NCBI GenBank assembly: GCA_943704525.1
Contig: CALSCQ010002869.1
Span: 1 to 16,909 of the forward strand
Direction of reading: 5' to 3'
Source of the DNA: Pigoraptor vietnamica
Lineage: Eukaryota; Opisthokonta; Filasterea
DNA: 16,909 bases
The translations under genes were made by a program, and so were the position numbers. The notes beneath the pieces are model-generated. The model did no database searches, had not been told where the DNA came from, and was given only the letters and a program-made list of their open reading frames with translations. Shown here one piece after another: positions 16,861 to 16,909 of the stretch (positions are counted from its first letter, which is position 1; each line of letters starts with the position of its first letter).

Positions 16861-16909
16861 TCCTCCCCTCCCTCCCTCCCTCCCTCCCCTCCCTCCCTCA
16901 CTCCCTCCC
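16861..16909 (-). repeat. CCCT repeat at the window edge, G-rich on the OSBP coding strand
   Basis: Ten or more CCCT/CCCTC units run to the last base. The minus strand, which is the OSBP sense strand, reads GGGA/GGGAG repeatedly and meets the pattern for a G-quadruplex (four or more GGG runs with short loops). It lies within the intron upstream of the exon starting at 16819. Confidence 0.88.

Overview
The window is nuclear DNA of a GC-rich, intron-containing eukaryote, most likely unicellular. I see no bacterial operon, ribosome binding site or phage/plasmid hallmark. Protein-level matches across splice junctions let me reconstruct seven protein genes and 22 GT-AG introns of 59-298 nt inside the window. 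The set (an ECHDC3-type enoyl-CoA hydratase, a B4GAT1-type glycosyltransferase, a PTB-TBC protein like animal TBC1D1/TBC1D4, an OSBP1-type lipid transfer protein, a DNase I) suggests a relative of animals (for example a choanoflagellate or another holozoan/opisthokont-side protist), but the sequence alone does not fix the species.

Layout, left to right. 304-1687 (+): DNase I family ectonuclease with a signal peptide and a C-terminal membrane anchor, 2 exons. 1723-2899 (-): mitochondrial ECHDC3-like enoyl-CoA hydratase, 2 exons, tail-to-tail with the DNase with only 35 nt between stop codons. 2900-5222: 2.3 kb without a recognisable gene, containing a GGCC/CCGG palindrome cluster, a small hairpin and about 480 nt of TG-rich microsatellite. 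5223-7063 (+): GT49 beta-1,4-glucuronyltransferase 1-like Golgi enzyme, 4 exons, followed by a pure CA tract. 7464-9134 (-): spermidine synthase, 6 exons. 9135-9667: a 533-nt divergent promoter region with clustered CACGTG boxes and CCAAT boxes. 9668-13674 (+): PTB-TBC Rab-GAP, 6 exons. 14060-14509 (-): single-exon DUF1857/SRPBCC-like small protein. 14768 to beyond 16819 (-): C-terminal ORD of an OSBP1-type oxysterol-binding protein, 8 exons visible, 5' part outside the window. Both ends of the window are low-complexity (poly-G, then CCCT repeats), as often happens at contig breaks.

The genes do not form one pathway. They alternate in orientation, giving three convergent pairs and two divergent pairs, so shared promoters and overlapping 3' ends are the likely points of interaction. 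I found no convincing new multi-gene system. The most interesting signals are a single-PTB TBC1D1/4-type protein that already carries three RxxSAP-type motifs (two also fit the Akt consensus), a membrane-tethered DNase I, an E-box cluster in front of spermidine synthase, and a 15-nt intronic repeat in the ECHDC3 gene that offers four evenly spaced, in-frame alternative 3' splice sites.
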